Shown here: positions 47,469 through 61,963 of the stretch, in pieces | Layout of the letters: each line of letters opens with the position of its first letter | Position numbering within the stretch: position 1 is the stretch's first letter | Assembly: GCF_011075055.1 (NCBI RefSeq) | Contig: NC_058156.1 | Coordinates: 4,836,001 to 4,900,000 of the forward strand | Reading direction: 5' to 3' | DNA: 64,000 nucleotides | Source: Mangifera indica | Lineage: Eukaryota > Streptophyta > Magnoliopsida > Sapindales > Anacardiaceae | Translations under genes and position numbers: made by a program | The notes under the pieces: model-generated | What the model was told of the DNA's origin: nothing | The model's database searches: none | The model's input: only the letters and a program-made list of their open reading frames with translations

Positions 47469-48101
47469 TTAATTCGATACATGATGATGATGTAAGGACA
47501 CTTGACATTGGTGTTCGAATTTGATGACTATGGACGTAAGAGGTATCTGAGGTGGGTGCCCCATCTAATATAAAGGTGTAAGAGAAACCTGATGCGGGTG
47601 CCTAGTCAGGTGCATTAAGGATGTGTGAGACTGTGAGACTTTGTTAAGGATATACGTAAGGGACATAGTATTACTGTAAATACCTACTAAGTATTATAAC
47701 TCACGTGCTTATTGGGTTTTGCTGGTAGGAGAAACAGCGGGGAGGCGGGGAGGCGTGTAGATCAAACACACTGAGCAACGCATTTTACTATAGTTGTTTT
47801 TATTTCATTTTATTATTACAACCATTACTTTGTAGGCTTCATGCACATTGGGATTATTAGTATTATTTGTAATATTGAATTTATTTTTGGGACACTATTT
47901 GGCATGCTTATTTGTTTTTAATAAATGTCTAGTGCATTCTTTATGAATATTAAATCGTATCTTTTTATTATTATTTTATTTTAAATATTCAAAAGTAATA
48001 CGTCACCTTGGGATAATTACCGCTAGGGGTAGGCTCCCGAAATAGGGTGTTATAATATGAGAGTTCTCAACCTATATCGCTAATTTTTTTTTTTTTAAAA
48101 A

Positions 48102-48730
48102 GGCCAAGAGACTATTTCCTATCCAAGGTCTTCTAAAATTACATATCCCTACCCTTTATATTTCAAAAATCCAAATTCTCACTAGTCATCTAATTTTGTT
48201 AGTAAATTTCATTAAGTGAAAGGACAATAAGGTTATTTTATATAAAATTTTCTATAATATTTCTCCTTCTCAAAATTATGTGTGCTTGAGAGTGAATTGT
48301 AATTTTTGATAACATCAGAGGTGTTAATGAATTTTAGGGGTTTTCCCAAATTTAAAAAACTTTCATAAGTGTTTTTGAAAATTTTAAAATTTCAGTATAT
48401 CTCTTCATAATTTAAAAAATGACAATTACACACTCAAGAAATTGAACAAAGCACAATATTTTAAATTCGTTAGAGTTTTAATATTTTTTAGAGTTTACCT
48501 AATAAATTTTTAAACAAGCAAAAGGATATTTGGTGATTTGACATTTAATATTAAGTGTTAATGATAGTTTTATAATTTTAATAAAAGTGAATGACAAATA
48601 TTTTCAGGAAAACAAGCAAAATTCACTAATAAAAAGTGGATTATTGATGAAAATTTGATAGAAATTTGAAACTTGAAAGATAGAAATTTATCATTTCATT
48701 AAACCTTGGGTTGGAAATAATCTTTTAACC
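48102..48730. mobile_element. foldback/MITE-like element
   Basis: The left end GGCCAAGAGACTATTTCC and right end GGAAATAATCTTTTAACC are imperfect inverted repeats, with ATCCAAGGT and ACCTTGGGT just inside. The same terminal words occur in the element at 52832-53440. No coding sequence, so non-autonomous. Confidence 0.75.
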
Positions 48731-49319
48731 ATTTTTAAATCATACTGGCATTTTGAGGATATGCTGAATGGAAGGAGGAAGATGATTAAAGCAATTTTTT
48801 TTTTCGTGGGGAATGAAAGAAAAATCCATGTAAATTATTGTTAATTATTTTTAGACATCTTGAAAGTGTTTTTTCTTTTTTTCTTCTTTCTAAAATTAGA
48901 TGGATTCACTTTTGTTTCATTCCTCGACCATTTCCTTGTATCAATGAATTATTAATTTGAATATTAAATGTATCACCATATTAATTTCCTCTTTTAATAA
49001 TTGTGTAATAATTCTAAAGATAGAGTATGTGGTATTCGTTGTACTTTAATTATAGACTTACAGCAGATTGGAGCAGAGAGACTAGTGATTGTTGGAGACT
49101 GGTGATTGTTGTAAAATACATTTAACCCGTATCAAAACTACAACTAAAATTCGGGAAACAAAATGGGTATACGTAAGGTCACATTTACTATCCAACCATA
49201 ACACTAACAAAATCAACAGCACAGCTGATTTGATTAACTGTAATGTATATATCCACTTCAAACAAGGATATCAAACTGGCAAACTTTATTATACCGCCGT
49301 ATCAACTTTTTAATATCCA
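48731..49319 (+). promoter_or_regulatory. upstream region of the beta-glucosidase gene
   Basis: About 590 bp between the MITE-like element and the start codon. AT-rich, with a possible TATA-like TTATTATA near 49285. No other gene seen. The promoter assignment is by position only. Confidence 0.4.
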
Positions 49320-51936
<2,617 letters not shown>

Positions 51937-52831
51937 AGAGACGGTACCAACGTCACCATCAAAACTGCCAATCTAATTACTTTCTATTCTTATTTTGGCA
52001 TTTCCTGCGTTAGGGATGTGCATCAATTGTATTACAGATATACACGTTGTCCAACAGTATACTTTTAATTTATTTTAATACAATAATTTTTTGTGTGGAA
52101 ACTTATAAACAATATTGAAGATTATAATAATAGAAAATATTTTAAAGAAATATTTAGAAGATTGTATAGTATAATACAATATTTTTAATTATAATCCACG
52201 GTAAAAATAAAAAAATAAAAATGTATAAACTATATTGAAAAACATAATAACATCTTTACTTTTAAATCTTTTAAATTACTTTCAATAAAAAAAAAAATTA
52301 TATACAAAGAAACTATAATAATTTATCTAAAGTTTAAAAAATCATAAATATATGTATCATAATTTTTCGTTCCGTTTATCTTCTTGTTATCAAATAAACA
52401 AAAAATATGTTCTTTCTTAATTAACTATAACATATTAATCAAAATTGAATGCAAAAAATATGTTGATGCTTCTCATCACATACATTAATGAGCACTTTAC
52501 TTGCTCATTCACAATTTAGGAATACAATTAATTATGCAAATAACAAAAGTATTAATAATTTTTAGTGTGTGAAGCTCGAGATAATATTAACACTTAAGAT
52601 AATCAAAATTCAAGAAACTATATAGATATATAAAGAAATAAAAGTTAAAAATGTGATTAGTGACACAAACTTTGATGATAATATTGTAGTTTATTTTTAT
52701 ATGTCTAAAATATAAACTAAACTAAATCAAATTATCATTTTTTTAGTTTGGTTTAGTTTGGTTTGATTTGATTTGAAATCTTACCCAACCATGTTTTTTT
52801 AATTTAATTTAAAAAATTTCTTAAATAAACT
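51937..52831. other. 3' flank of the beta-glucosidase gene, intergenic
   Basis: Likely 3' UTR to around 52080 (an AATACAATAA-like signal near 52078), then AT-rich sequence with no recognised feature. Confidence 0.45.
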
Positions 52832-53440
52832 TGCCAAATGACTTATTCCCACCCAAAGATTACTGCTTTCTGAATTTTCTACCTTTTAACTTTGAAAAAC
52901 ACTTTTACATATTCATGAATTATTAAGTCTGTTAGTTTTAAGGGTAAAATTATTATTTAACCTATAATATTAAAAATAAACTAAACTTTTATCTCATTTT
53001 GCCCCTTAAACCCAAAAAAATAACAATTTGCCCCTTATCCTTATGTCGAGTTTTGAAAAGCAGCATTTTCCCCCTAGGGTTTTTTTCATTCTCCAATGAC
53101 ATCTCTTTTCTTTTCCATTGGTGGTCACTCTCTCACAATCTCTCCCTCTGATCGGTTGTCCAAAAGATAGGAAAAACAACATTGTTTTACTAGAGGAAGA
53201 GAAAGGAGATGCCATCGGAGAATAAAAAAACCCTAGAAGAGAAAATGCTACTTTTCAAAACTTGGCTTAAAGGGAAAAATTGTTATTTTTTATGATTTAG
53301 GGGGAAAAAAAGATAAAATTTTAAAACCAATGGATTTAGTTAACTTTAACAACTCATGGGTCAGTAAAAAAGTTTTTCAAAGTTAATGGGTGAAAAGTTG
53401 GAAAAGCAATGATTTTTGGGTGGGAATAAGTCTTTTGGCC
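52832..53440. mobile_element. long-armed foldback/MITE-like element, 609 bp
   Basis: The two halves are extended inverted copies of each other over roughly 250 bp per arm. Ends read GCCAAATGACTTATTCCC and GGGAATAAGTCTTTTGGC, and inner parts (CTAGGGTTTTTTT against AAAAAAACCCTAG) also pair. Likely target duplication is AAATAAACT on the left and AATAAAACT on the right, close to the 8-10 bp of hAT or Mutator elements. It has no real gene; the short open frame inside is a by-product. Confidence 0.85.
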
Positions 53441-53578
53441 AATAAAACTAAACAAACCGTGCACATCCCACTTTATGTCAATATCTTACACCACGTTTTA
53501 TTGATTTCATAACTATTTTAATAAATTTTAATTAAATTATTATAATTATATGTCAACCAAAAGTCAATAAATTGCCAA
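53441..53578. other. short unassigned spacer
   Basis: AT-rich; nothing recognised. Confidence 0.4.
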
Positions 53579-53819
53579 AGCTGAAAAGACTACTTCCTAC
53601 CCAAGGTTTGCTAAAATGACACATTTCTACCCGTTAAGTTTGAAAATACCAAATATTCACTCATAAAGTGTTTCCGTTAAAGAAATCATTTAGAGATAAG
53701 GACACGATAATCATTTTACGTAGTGTTCATAAATTCTGTTTTATAAATATTTATTATTAAAAAATATAATTTTATAAATTGTGTGGGACCATAAATAAAT
53801 GTTTTCTTTAAAAACAATA
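53579..53819. mobile_element. half of a third foldback/MITE-like element
   Basis: The end CTGAAAAGACTACTTCC and following CCCAAGG match the ends of the elements at 48102 and 52832. The opposite end is not found before the LTR at 53820, nor clearly after 56050, so only one arm is recognised. Confidence 0.55.
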
Positions 53820-56050
53820 TGTAAGACTCTTTTTCAGATATATACCTCTACTTAGAATATGACCCAAATAAATGTGCAAAATGTTATAATTTAATGTATA
53901 ATCATAAATACTCAAATGTGCAAAAATGTGAAATTTGCATAAATACCACATTTATTAAAAACTCAAATGTAAGAAATGTCTAAAATCTAAATTTGAGTAG
54001 TTAATGTGCATAAACAAATATCAAACTGTAACTGAAATGATCAAAATACTTAAATGAAAAGAAAGTATGAAACTGACAAATTATGCCCCTCGCCTTTGCT
54101 TAACTATTCACTAAATCATTGGCTTACCCATATGCCCCACTACTGACCTCTACTTGTAAAACAATAAAAAGGAATGTGTGAGTGAAAACACTTGTACGTT
54201 GATGGCCTCTTGACACTTGGAATACTCATAAAATTGATAAACGTGATATTCCATTTGTGAATCTAAATATGTACACAACTCGACACTCTTGTGCCTTGAC
54301 ATAGGCTATCCATAAAAGTTATTAAGGCTTAAGTTGAAATCAACATATCAGATATCCTAGTGAAAGCATAAGACACCTTGTGTGTCATATATGTCGTGTT
54401 TTACACATATGTCATATGGCCTATTAGGCTAGCTAACTAGGATACTCTGGTCACATTGAGAAAAATCTTGTAGTAGTTTCTTCCCTTATCACATAAGCTA
54501 ATTAGAATTGTTGTCTAAACCATTTTTGAATGACCTTTACTATAGGTATATATGTGATACATCCCACTGACCATATGAGGAAATATTTGAAAAGTCATTA
54601 TCCTTTACCATGCACACCTGAACTGAATTGAACTGAGTGGCTATGCACCTTAGTGGTAAGTGCATAATGTATCTCATGGGCATCCAACCCTATCGTTTTC
54701 ACGTATCTTGTCATTTCTACACATAACTAGTGGCAAACTAGATGTGAACCACTTTTTTTATTTTTTGACTCAGATCTAGCTTAATCAAGGTGTTGTGTCA
54801 TCTTTCTCATAGTCAAACACTATTTCTAATTCTATCTAGCTTGTCTTTTTTACTAAAGTCTCATATTTTTTCTTTTTTCTTCTTCCCTTTCATTGCATTT
54901 GAACCAGGGGTAAAATAGTCTTTTAACTAACTATACATGTGTATGCCTAAGGTGCACCCCCGTGTGTCTTTTTTTAAGCATGATGTCCTCTTTTGGAAAG
55001 TCACACATGGGCGTATGTCCCATATCACATGAACATGTATGCCTTTCCTCATAATGAGAATTAAAAAATTTTATATTTTGTTTGAAAGACACACCAGCGT
55101 GTATGAGGCCATACATGACCATGTGTTGCGATCTAGATTGTGAAAACCTATAAATTCTATGAATTCTGACTAGACTCCAATAGTCTAAACACATACAACA
55201 ATTCACAAACATGTTTCTATACATTCTAAATCAAATGTTCAAAACTATAAACATACTAACTTGATCAACTAATCAAATCATTGGCAATCATCATCAACAA
55301 ATAAGGGTCATTCAACTCAACATGTTTATAATAATTCATACTTTATTCAGTATGATTTATACACATATCGCACTGTTTAACATCAAACTAACTCTCTTAA
55401 GGCAGTTCATTATGAAAGAAAAATGTTTAAAGGTACTTAAGACATTGTATGTCAATCTTTACATTCGTCAAAACCTGATTTTTAATCCAAGTAATTTGTT
55501 CATTACATTAGAGCATCAATTTTTTTCATTAATAACACACATACATACATCATGTTCATTGGACTATAAAAGGACCCTTATTCTTTTCAAGATTGCCACC
55601 ATGTGATCACAACAACAATCAATACTTCAACTATTTCAAGAAGGGCAAAAAACCACCACTATGTCTTTTAGCAAACAAGTAAGCTATTTGTGTGATTGTG
55701 GTGTTTCTAACGATTGGCATCTTTTTTCAGGGGACTACAAGTCTCTCTTTTCACTACTCTCTCATTTAGTTGTGGCTATGGGTGTGAAAATATATCAAAA
55801 ACTTAGGTTAATGCTTTTTAATTTTTGCCTCCTGGATGTGACACACGGGCAAGTGTTATGTTGCACAACTAAGGCAACACCCCGATCTTGTCATGGTTCT
55901 TATCTTATCTAAAAATTCAAACTAGTTGATGATGCATAGTCATGTGTGTCTTTTCACACGGGCATGCATCCCTCTAGAAATGTTAATTAACTCATTTAAA
56001 AAGCAAGGGAAAAGAGTAAAATGCCTTTGGACTTACCTGTGAGTGTTACA
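53820..56050 (-). repeat. gypsy-type solo LTR, family F, minus strand
   Basis: The left end TGTAAGACTC and right end GAGTGTTACA are TG...CA ends in reverse orientation. It is an inverted homologue of 58286-61963: shared blocks run in order, for example CACTCACACATTCCTTTTTATTG reversed, TCAGATCTAG and GGGGTAAAATAGTC. Flanking five-mers are CAATA (53815-53819) and CAAGA (56051-56055), four of five matching, which supports a clean solo insertion. Confidence 0.82.
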
Positions 56051-56330
56051 CAAGATAGAAGTATGATAATCATTAAGTAGATGAATTTTATATGATTTGA
56101 AATGAAAATGTTGGTGAATTTATAATTATGATTAAAGTACTTCATTTATACATTGACATATGATAAATAGAACACATAAAATGAGAAATCAGAACATTAT
56201 TCTAAAATGTAACAGTTAAATGTATTCAATGCAACATATTATTCAATATTAAACTGACAATTTTTATTTGTTTAGACAGTATGGGCAAATGTAAAGTTAA
56301 CATATGAAGAGTGAGATTATCGTTTGTAGT
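56051..56330. other. AT-rich spacer
   Basis: No gene or repeat recognised. Confidence 0.4.
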
Positions 56331-56634
56331 GTTAGATTCGAATCAAGTTTATTCGAGTTCGAGCCTAAGAGTTCAATATTTTCAAGTTTGAGCTTTAACG
56401 GTGTTCAACTCGTAAAGTTTGCGAGTTTGAAAAAGTCGATACAAATCAATTAAAATAATATTATTTTGACTAATATACATTAAAATTGTGTTGTTTTAGC
56501 ATCAAATCAAGTTCAACTCCTTTCAAACGAGCCAAGCTCAAACATCTTTGAAATGAGCTTGGCAAATTTGAGCTTGACTCCACTAAAACGAGCTCGAACT
56601 CAAGATCGATTTGACTCAATTCGAATCCAATCTA
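56331..56634. repeat. inverted-repeat element of about 300 bp
   Basis: Left TTAGATTCGAATCAAG and right TTCGAATCCAATCT are inverted, and inner words (GAGTTCGAGC and GCTCGAACTC; GAGCTTGGC and GCCAAGCTC) pair as well. It looks like a small foldback element; no target duplication could be fixed. Confidence 0.65.
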
Positions 56635-57610
56635 GTCATTTGAAACCTAACAAAAAATATCTTTGAATAAAATAATAAACATTTTAGAATTCTCCTTTGG
56701 ATTGTATATTTTATTGCATTTTTTATTTTTTAATATTAAATATTAAAGTATTACTATTTCTTCACATTTCTTAATAGATTGTCTGATCAATAAGAGGTTT
56801 TCAGATAAATTTAATGAAATATAGAAAGAATAAATAGAGGATACTCCATTATTGTGGACCTTGTGTGTGTATATTTATTGCAAGATGGAGGTAATGATGT
56901 AAATATGCATAATGATATTTGTGTCATAAGCTTGTTAATTATGTTGGTAAATTGTTGTAAATTGTTAAATTAACATTAATCATATTATTAAATTTCATTA
57001 TTTAATATAAAGGACAATTTTGTACGGGATATTAAAATTTTTGCCACAACGAAAGCTTACCTATACAAATATACCATAGGTTTAATGGACTAAACATTTA
57101 TACTAAAAAGTTTGCCGATTTCCTAAACTAACCTTGTTTTCAACATTATAAACACAAGTCGGGGTTTGCATACCAAAAATCACATATCATTGATAAATCT
57201 TATAGTATAATCATCTAAATTCAGGCCAATGTTGATCCATACCCCTTATGTTATATATTTTCTTGTTTAACAATAGAAAATCAAATAATATGTGCTAGAT
57301 TAATGTTGAGATTTCATGTGAAAAAAAAAGTTGGTATTGTTTAATGTTGTGATTTCATATTGGTATATTGTTTGACGTTGATATAATGTAGTTAGAGTAT
57401 TGATATTTAAACTGGGAATGAGTTGATGAAGATCTAGTTATATTATGGATAAAAAAAATTATAAAGAATTGGTTTGTGAGATCGCTAACTCTTGGCTAGA
57501 TCGCCAACCATTGACGATCTCGCCAAGGGTTGGTATCCTACCAGCCTGTTCTTCTAGAACAGTGAATTAGTTATTAGGGTATTTGCTTTCAAGTTTACTT
57601 GAAGCCAAAG
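56635..57610. other. unassigned AT-rich region upstream of the MULE
   Basis: No coding similarity. A short GATCGCC/GATCTCGCC-rich patch at 57478-57535 has several near-inverted words. It may include the MULE 5' end, but no long terminal repeat was found. Confidence 0.4.
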
Positions 57611-58285
57611 ATGGAAAATGTTGCATTTATTATTCACTATGGAAGGCAATGAATTCCGAGTGATGACAATATAGTGAGATATGTCAACGAGAATAAGACA
57701 CCGATATGCATTGACACAAGTGCTAATTTTAAAGGATTTGTGGTGAAAATATGTTATTGTTTAAGAATCGATCAAAGTCAGTCAAAAATCCATATATTTA
57801 TCCCTGGTGATGTATTGATAGGTCCAATTAAAATTGTAGACAATAATGATCTTAAGTATGTGATGGTTGTTCCAAGAAGTTTACGAGGAACAACAAAACT
57901 CTATGTTACTGAAAGTCTAATTGAAGGAAGAGAGAATCAACAAGCCATAGAGATTATGAGGAAGAAAGGAAGGATAATCTGATATATGATTGGGGCACAA
58001 CCATAAAGTTTCCAAAAGTATGGTGGGAATCATGGTGATGATTATAATGATGATGATGTGGATGAGGATTATGAAGCTAAGGGCAATGAGGATTATGATG
58101 GATTTCTGAGGTTTAATGATGACATGTATTATAGACCAAGCTAGGAAGTTAGAAGAAGTCAAAGTAATGCTTGTAATGACAGAGCTGAATGTAGCACGAG
58201 ACGTTATGTCTTTATAAATACTAGAGCATATAAAAGTCACTTTCATAATCCAAATCCTTTTCAGTGGGTTTCTGAACTTAATGTG
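57611..58285 (+). pseudogene. MULE transposase pseudogene, N-terminal part
   Basis: The reading frame starts MENVAFIIHYG at 57611, has a TGA where Trp is expected near 57650, then is open to 57982. After a frame change it encodes a very acidic linker (DDVDEDYEAKGNEDYDG) and YKSHFHNPNPFQWVSELNV, cut by the LTR at 58286. The layout of a plant MULE N-terminus followed by an acidic linker supports the call, but this part alone would be weak. The C-terminal part at 62400-63573 gives the firm identification. Confidence 0.65.
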
Positions 58286-58845
58286 TGTAACACCCACAAC
58301 CACACCCTAAAAAGAGAGAGTATAAAGAGGGAAGGTCTTTACATGAAGAATTACTTGTACTTTAGAGGAGAAGTAAGTTAGCCTCTCTTTTTTAGCTAAC
58401 CAAGCATATTTTAAATGAAGTCAAAGTCTGTAGTTAGAGATTATGATATACTTATCAAATTCTTGTGATAGTATGATGATTTTTGCCATGCTTGGATATG
58501 ATATATGATGATGAATTACTTATTTTGCCAATAGTATGCTATTGAGTGATGAATAAAGGTTCAATGATGATTTGTGATGTTAGGTGTCTTGTATGCATGT
58601 TTAATTGTTAGAATATGTTTAAGATTCCTAAATATGTTTACTAAGTTGTGATATGTGACTGTATCGTCAAAAGATAGTTGGAAAATCAGAAAATCCATGC
58701 ATTTTTACGATATTCAGATGTGACACACAACCATGTATAGCCTTATACATGTTCATGTGTTCTTAGTTTAAATTAGGAAATCTCATATTTTTTGCGCTCT
58801 CATTCTGAGAAAAGTCGTACACAATTGTGTAGTATAAGACACATA

Positions 58846-60741
58846 TGTTATGATAGATCTTTTAGAGCCAATTGATTTGATATTTGTATTTGTAATTTAT
58901 CTCATTTATTAATAAAATTGTTTATAATTATTCAATTCATATGTTTGTTTATTATATGATTGCATGAATAATATGCTCTTAGAATGATAAAATTGTGATG
59001 AGGGGATTGAACGATTGATCGTGAAAACCCTATGCACACATTAGATGATCATTCTAGAAATGTCTATAATTTTGGTATTACAATGACCAAGGGCACATGT
59101 AATGGTGATGAGATTATCATAGTGTTAAACGACCTCACCAAAAAGTGGCGATAGTTCTCACATGTCGAAGTTGTTTGCTAATAGTTTGGTGCAACACATA
59201 GGTGCACATTATAGATGTATTCATCATACTAACCCCACTAAAGGATATCCATATGAATGATTACTCCAATGTCTATGGAACAAATCCCTTGAACACTACA
59301 GGTGCATGTGATCCTTTGACTTGAGATTACTAGACCATCTCGTATAAAAATTGATATGGTTTGACACTATCTAACATATTATTGGGGTATCATAAAGGTA
59401 ATGAATGACTATATTGTGAGATACATGAAGGCTATGGTTGATTAATAATGGATTCGTCACTAATGAGCATAAGAGAAAGTATCTCATATATGGATGTTGA
59501 AAGACATTAATGACTGCTTGAATTAATGGCCACAGTAGGATAAAGTTGTAGCCTAATCCATGTACTGATTAATGTGTATCAACTCATATCATGGAACTAC
59601 AAAGATAAACATACTCTATGTCTCAGCCTCAAGAGATATGGTTGACTAAATGATTAAATTACACATAATTGTGATATTGTAAATGTTTATAGAGATATTC
59701 GCTAACACTATATCATTCGAGTGGCTATAATGCTTTTCTAGAGGCCAATCTTGGTTTGTGTCTAAATTCAATCTGAATTCAGACACTACCAATTTGATAG
59801 AGAGCTTATGAGTCATATGTATTAAGAGGTTGATACGAACCAAGAACTAAAGATCATTTGACGATAATCTTCAGATCATGGAAAAAATAAACATATGATG
59901 TGTTTTGGCTAAAATCATTTGGTGTGTATGGTGTCACATGGTATCCTACAAATGCACTACTTGGTTTCGACTGGACCCATTTAAGAGTCTAACCGAGTAA
60001 GGCCAAATGATAGATACTAGTCAACTGGCTAAGTTAACTCATGGGTAAGGTGTTTTAGTTAAACAAGGATTCTTTAAAGTCCTCGTTTGTTAGAAAGTTT
60101 AGGTTAAGTTGGAATCCTAATTTAATTAGAATTCCTATACGTTAAAACTTCCAATAAATTCAAAGTCCTTATTTGATAGAAAGTTTAGATTAAGTTGGAA
60201 TCCTGATTTAATTAGCATTGTTATGCATTAAAACTTTCAATAAATTAAAGTCCTAATTTAATAGGAACTTTTGAACACCTTATCACCTAAGTAGTTAGAG
60301 TCCTAACTAACTTAAGATTCATGCACACCTTATAAATAAAGGTGTTTAGTTTGAGTCAAATTTTTTAACACAACAATCCTAAACACACATCTCTATGCCT
60401 AGAATCTTATTGACGTAAGCTTTCTTATCATGATCTAATTTCCAAGATCTATACAACAGAAGCCCTAGTAGCCTTCTTTTTGGATTGCCTCCTATTTGTG
60501 CTTCACGTGGATACCAAGACATTGCCTCAAGAGGGTTGGATAATGATCTTTAATAGCCACGTGAAATCTCAGAAGAGCTAACAACGCAAATATAATTTCT
60601 AAACACTCAATGTGTGTTTAACATATTCTTGAATTTATGCTTTAAAATGGATATCCTGGATAGGTTTTAGGATCTTTGATATATATTTTTAAATATTTAA
60701 TTCTACTACGCTGTAGGTTAAAGGTTCCCTAAAACCTTACA
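58846..60741 (+). repeat. copia solo LTR nested in the family F LTR
   Basis: Begins TGTTATGATAG and ends CCTTACA, homologous throughout to 31035-32709. Removing it restores continuity with the inverted family F copy near 55000. Flanking five-mers ACATA and ACACT are only partly alike. An 85-bp tandem duplication at 60074-60265 makes it longer than its relatives. Confidence 0.83.
60074..60265. repeat. 85-bp tandem duplication in copia LTR
   Basis: Units start at 60074 and 60159 with a partial third at 60245. Each contains AAGTTGGAATCCT followed by ATTTAATTAG, and ends near AATAAATT. Confidence 0.9.
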
Positions 60742-61963
60742 ACACTCATTTGTGTGACTTTCCAAAAATAGACATTGTGCTTAAAAATAGGCACATGGGG
60801 GTACACCACAACTGTGTAGTTAGTAAAAAGACTATTTTACCCCTAGTTCAAATCAATTAAGGGGAAGTTGAAGAAACAAGAATGAATAAGAGACTTCAAT
60901 AAGAAAAATAAGCTAGATAGAATCAGAAGAGTTCCTAAGTATATGGAAAACAGTACGAGACATCGATTGAGTCAGATCTAAGTTGAAAATAAAAAAATTT
61001 AAGGAAAGCGGTTCACATCTAGATAGCCACCAGCGGTGTACATAAATAGTAAGATATGTGAAAGCAATAAGGTTAGATACCCATAAGATGGATTATGCAC
61101 TCGGCACCAAGGCACATAGTCATTTAGTTTATTCAAGTGTGTATGGTAAGAATGGTAGCTTTTCAAATATTTTCTCATGTGGTCAATAAGATACACCACA
61201 TATGTACCCATGATATAGGGTCATTCTAGGATGGTTTAGAGAACAATTCCAATTAACTTATATGGTAAGGGAAAAGATTACTATCAGATTTTTTTTCCAT
61301 GCAACCAGATGTCCCTGTTAGCTAGCCCAATAAGTCGTATGACTTATTCACAAGGCACAACAAATAGCAATATTCAAGGTGTCTTATGCTTTTACTAAGA
61401 CATTAGATATGTCGATTTCAACTTAGACCTTAGTTATCTTAGTAAATGGCCTATGTTAGGGCACAAGAGTGCTAAATTGTGATCACATCCAGATTCACAA
61501 ATAAAACTCCAGATTTATGAGTTTTATGAGTATTAGGGTGTTAAGAGCTCACCAACTTACTGAGTGATTTCACTCACGCGTTCTTTTTTATTGTTTTGTA
61601 GGTAGAGGTAAGTAGCAGGGCATACGGGAGATCCAACGGTTCAGCGAGTAGTTGCACGGAGGTGAAGGCATAATTATCATTTTGAGATTATTTGTCTGTT
61701 CATGTATTTTGAACATTTTAGTTATGTTTTTCAAATTTATATATGCACAATAACATCTAGTTAAGTTATCAAACTTTTCATCTATTGATAGATTTTCAAT
61801 AAATGATGTATTTCAACAATTATTCACATTGCAGCTTTTTACATGCTTAAAATATTAATGATCATGCATTAAATGATGATAAGGTAAGTTAAGTAGTCCA
61901 ATTGTGCACATCTCTTTAGGTCATATTCTAGGTGGGGGTATGTTTCTAAAAAGGAGTGTTACA

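Larger units (their letters stand above)
41270..48054 (+). mobile_element. internally deleted gypsy element with paired LTRs
   Basis: A 5' LTR (about 41270-43178), a degenerate primer site (43182-43193), a 2.6-kb interior and a 3' LTR (45775-48054). The interior keeps only pieces of RNase H and the integrase C-terminus; gag, protease, RT and the integrase core are gone. The LTRs share long order-conserved blocks, including three 117-bp tandem units each. It could have moved only with proteins from another element. Confidence 0.85.
45775..48054 (+). repeat. 3' LTR of deleted gypsy element
   Basis: Starts after a purine-rich tract (AAAAAGAGAGAAA) with CGTAATAGCTC, where TG has become CG, and ends GGTGTTATA, where CA has become TA. 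It contains a T11-G25 homopolymer (46092-46127), the 86-bp pair (46796-46968) and three 117-bp units (47118-47468). Confidence 0.83.
58286..61963 (+). repeat. gypsy-type LTR, family F, plus strand, interrupted
   Basis: Begins TGTAACACCC and ends GTGTTACA. Without the nested copia LTR it is about 1.78 kb. It is an inverted homologue of 53820-56050. Flanks (ATGTG and CCATG) do not form a clear duplication, so exact borders or later changes are uncertain. No primer site or internal gypsy sequence adjoins either end. Confidence 0.8.

Noticed and set aside
53006..53215. Short open frame in the foldback element
   Set aside because: Lies in one arm of an inverted repeat with no similarity to a protein; the matching arm is not coding.
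54931..55912. Several open frames of 80-97 codons
   Set aside because: All lie within the family F LTR and show no protein features.
58286..61963. Clean five-base target duplication around the plus-strand family F LTR
   Set aside because: The flanks ATGTG and CCATG do not match, so I do not claim one.
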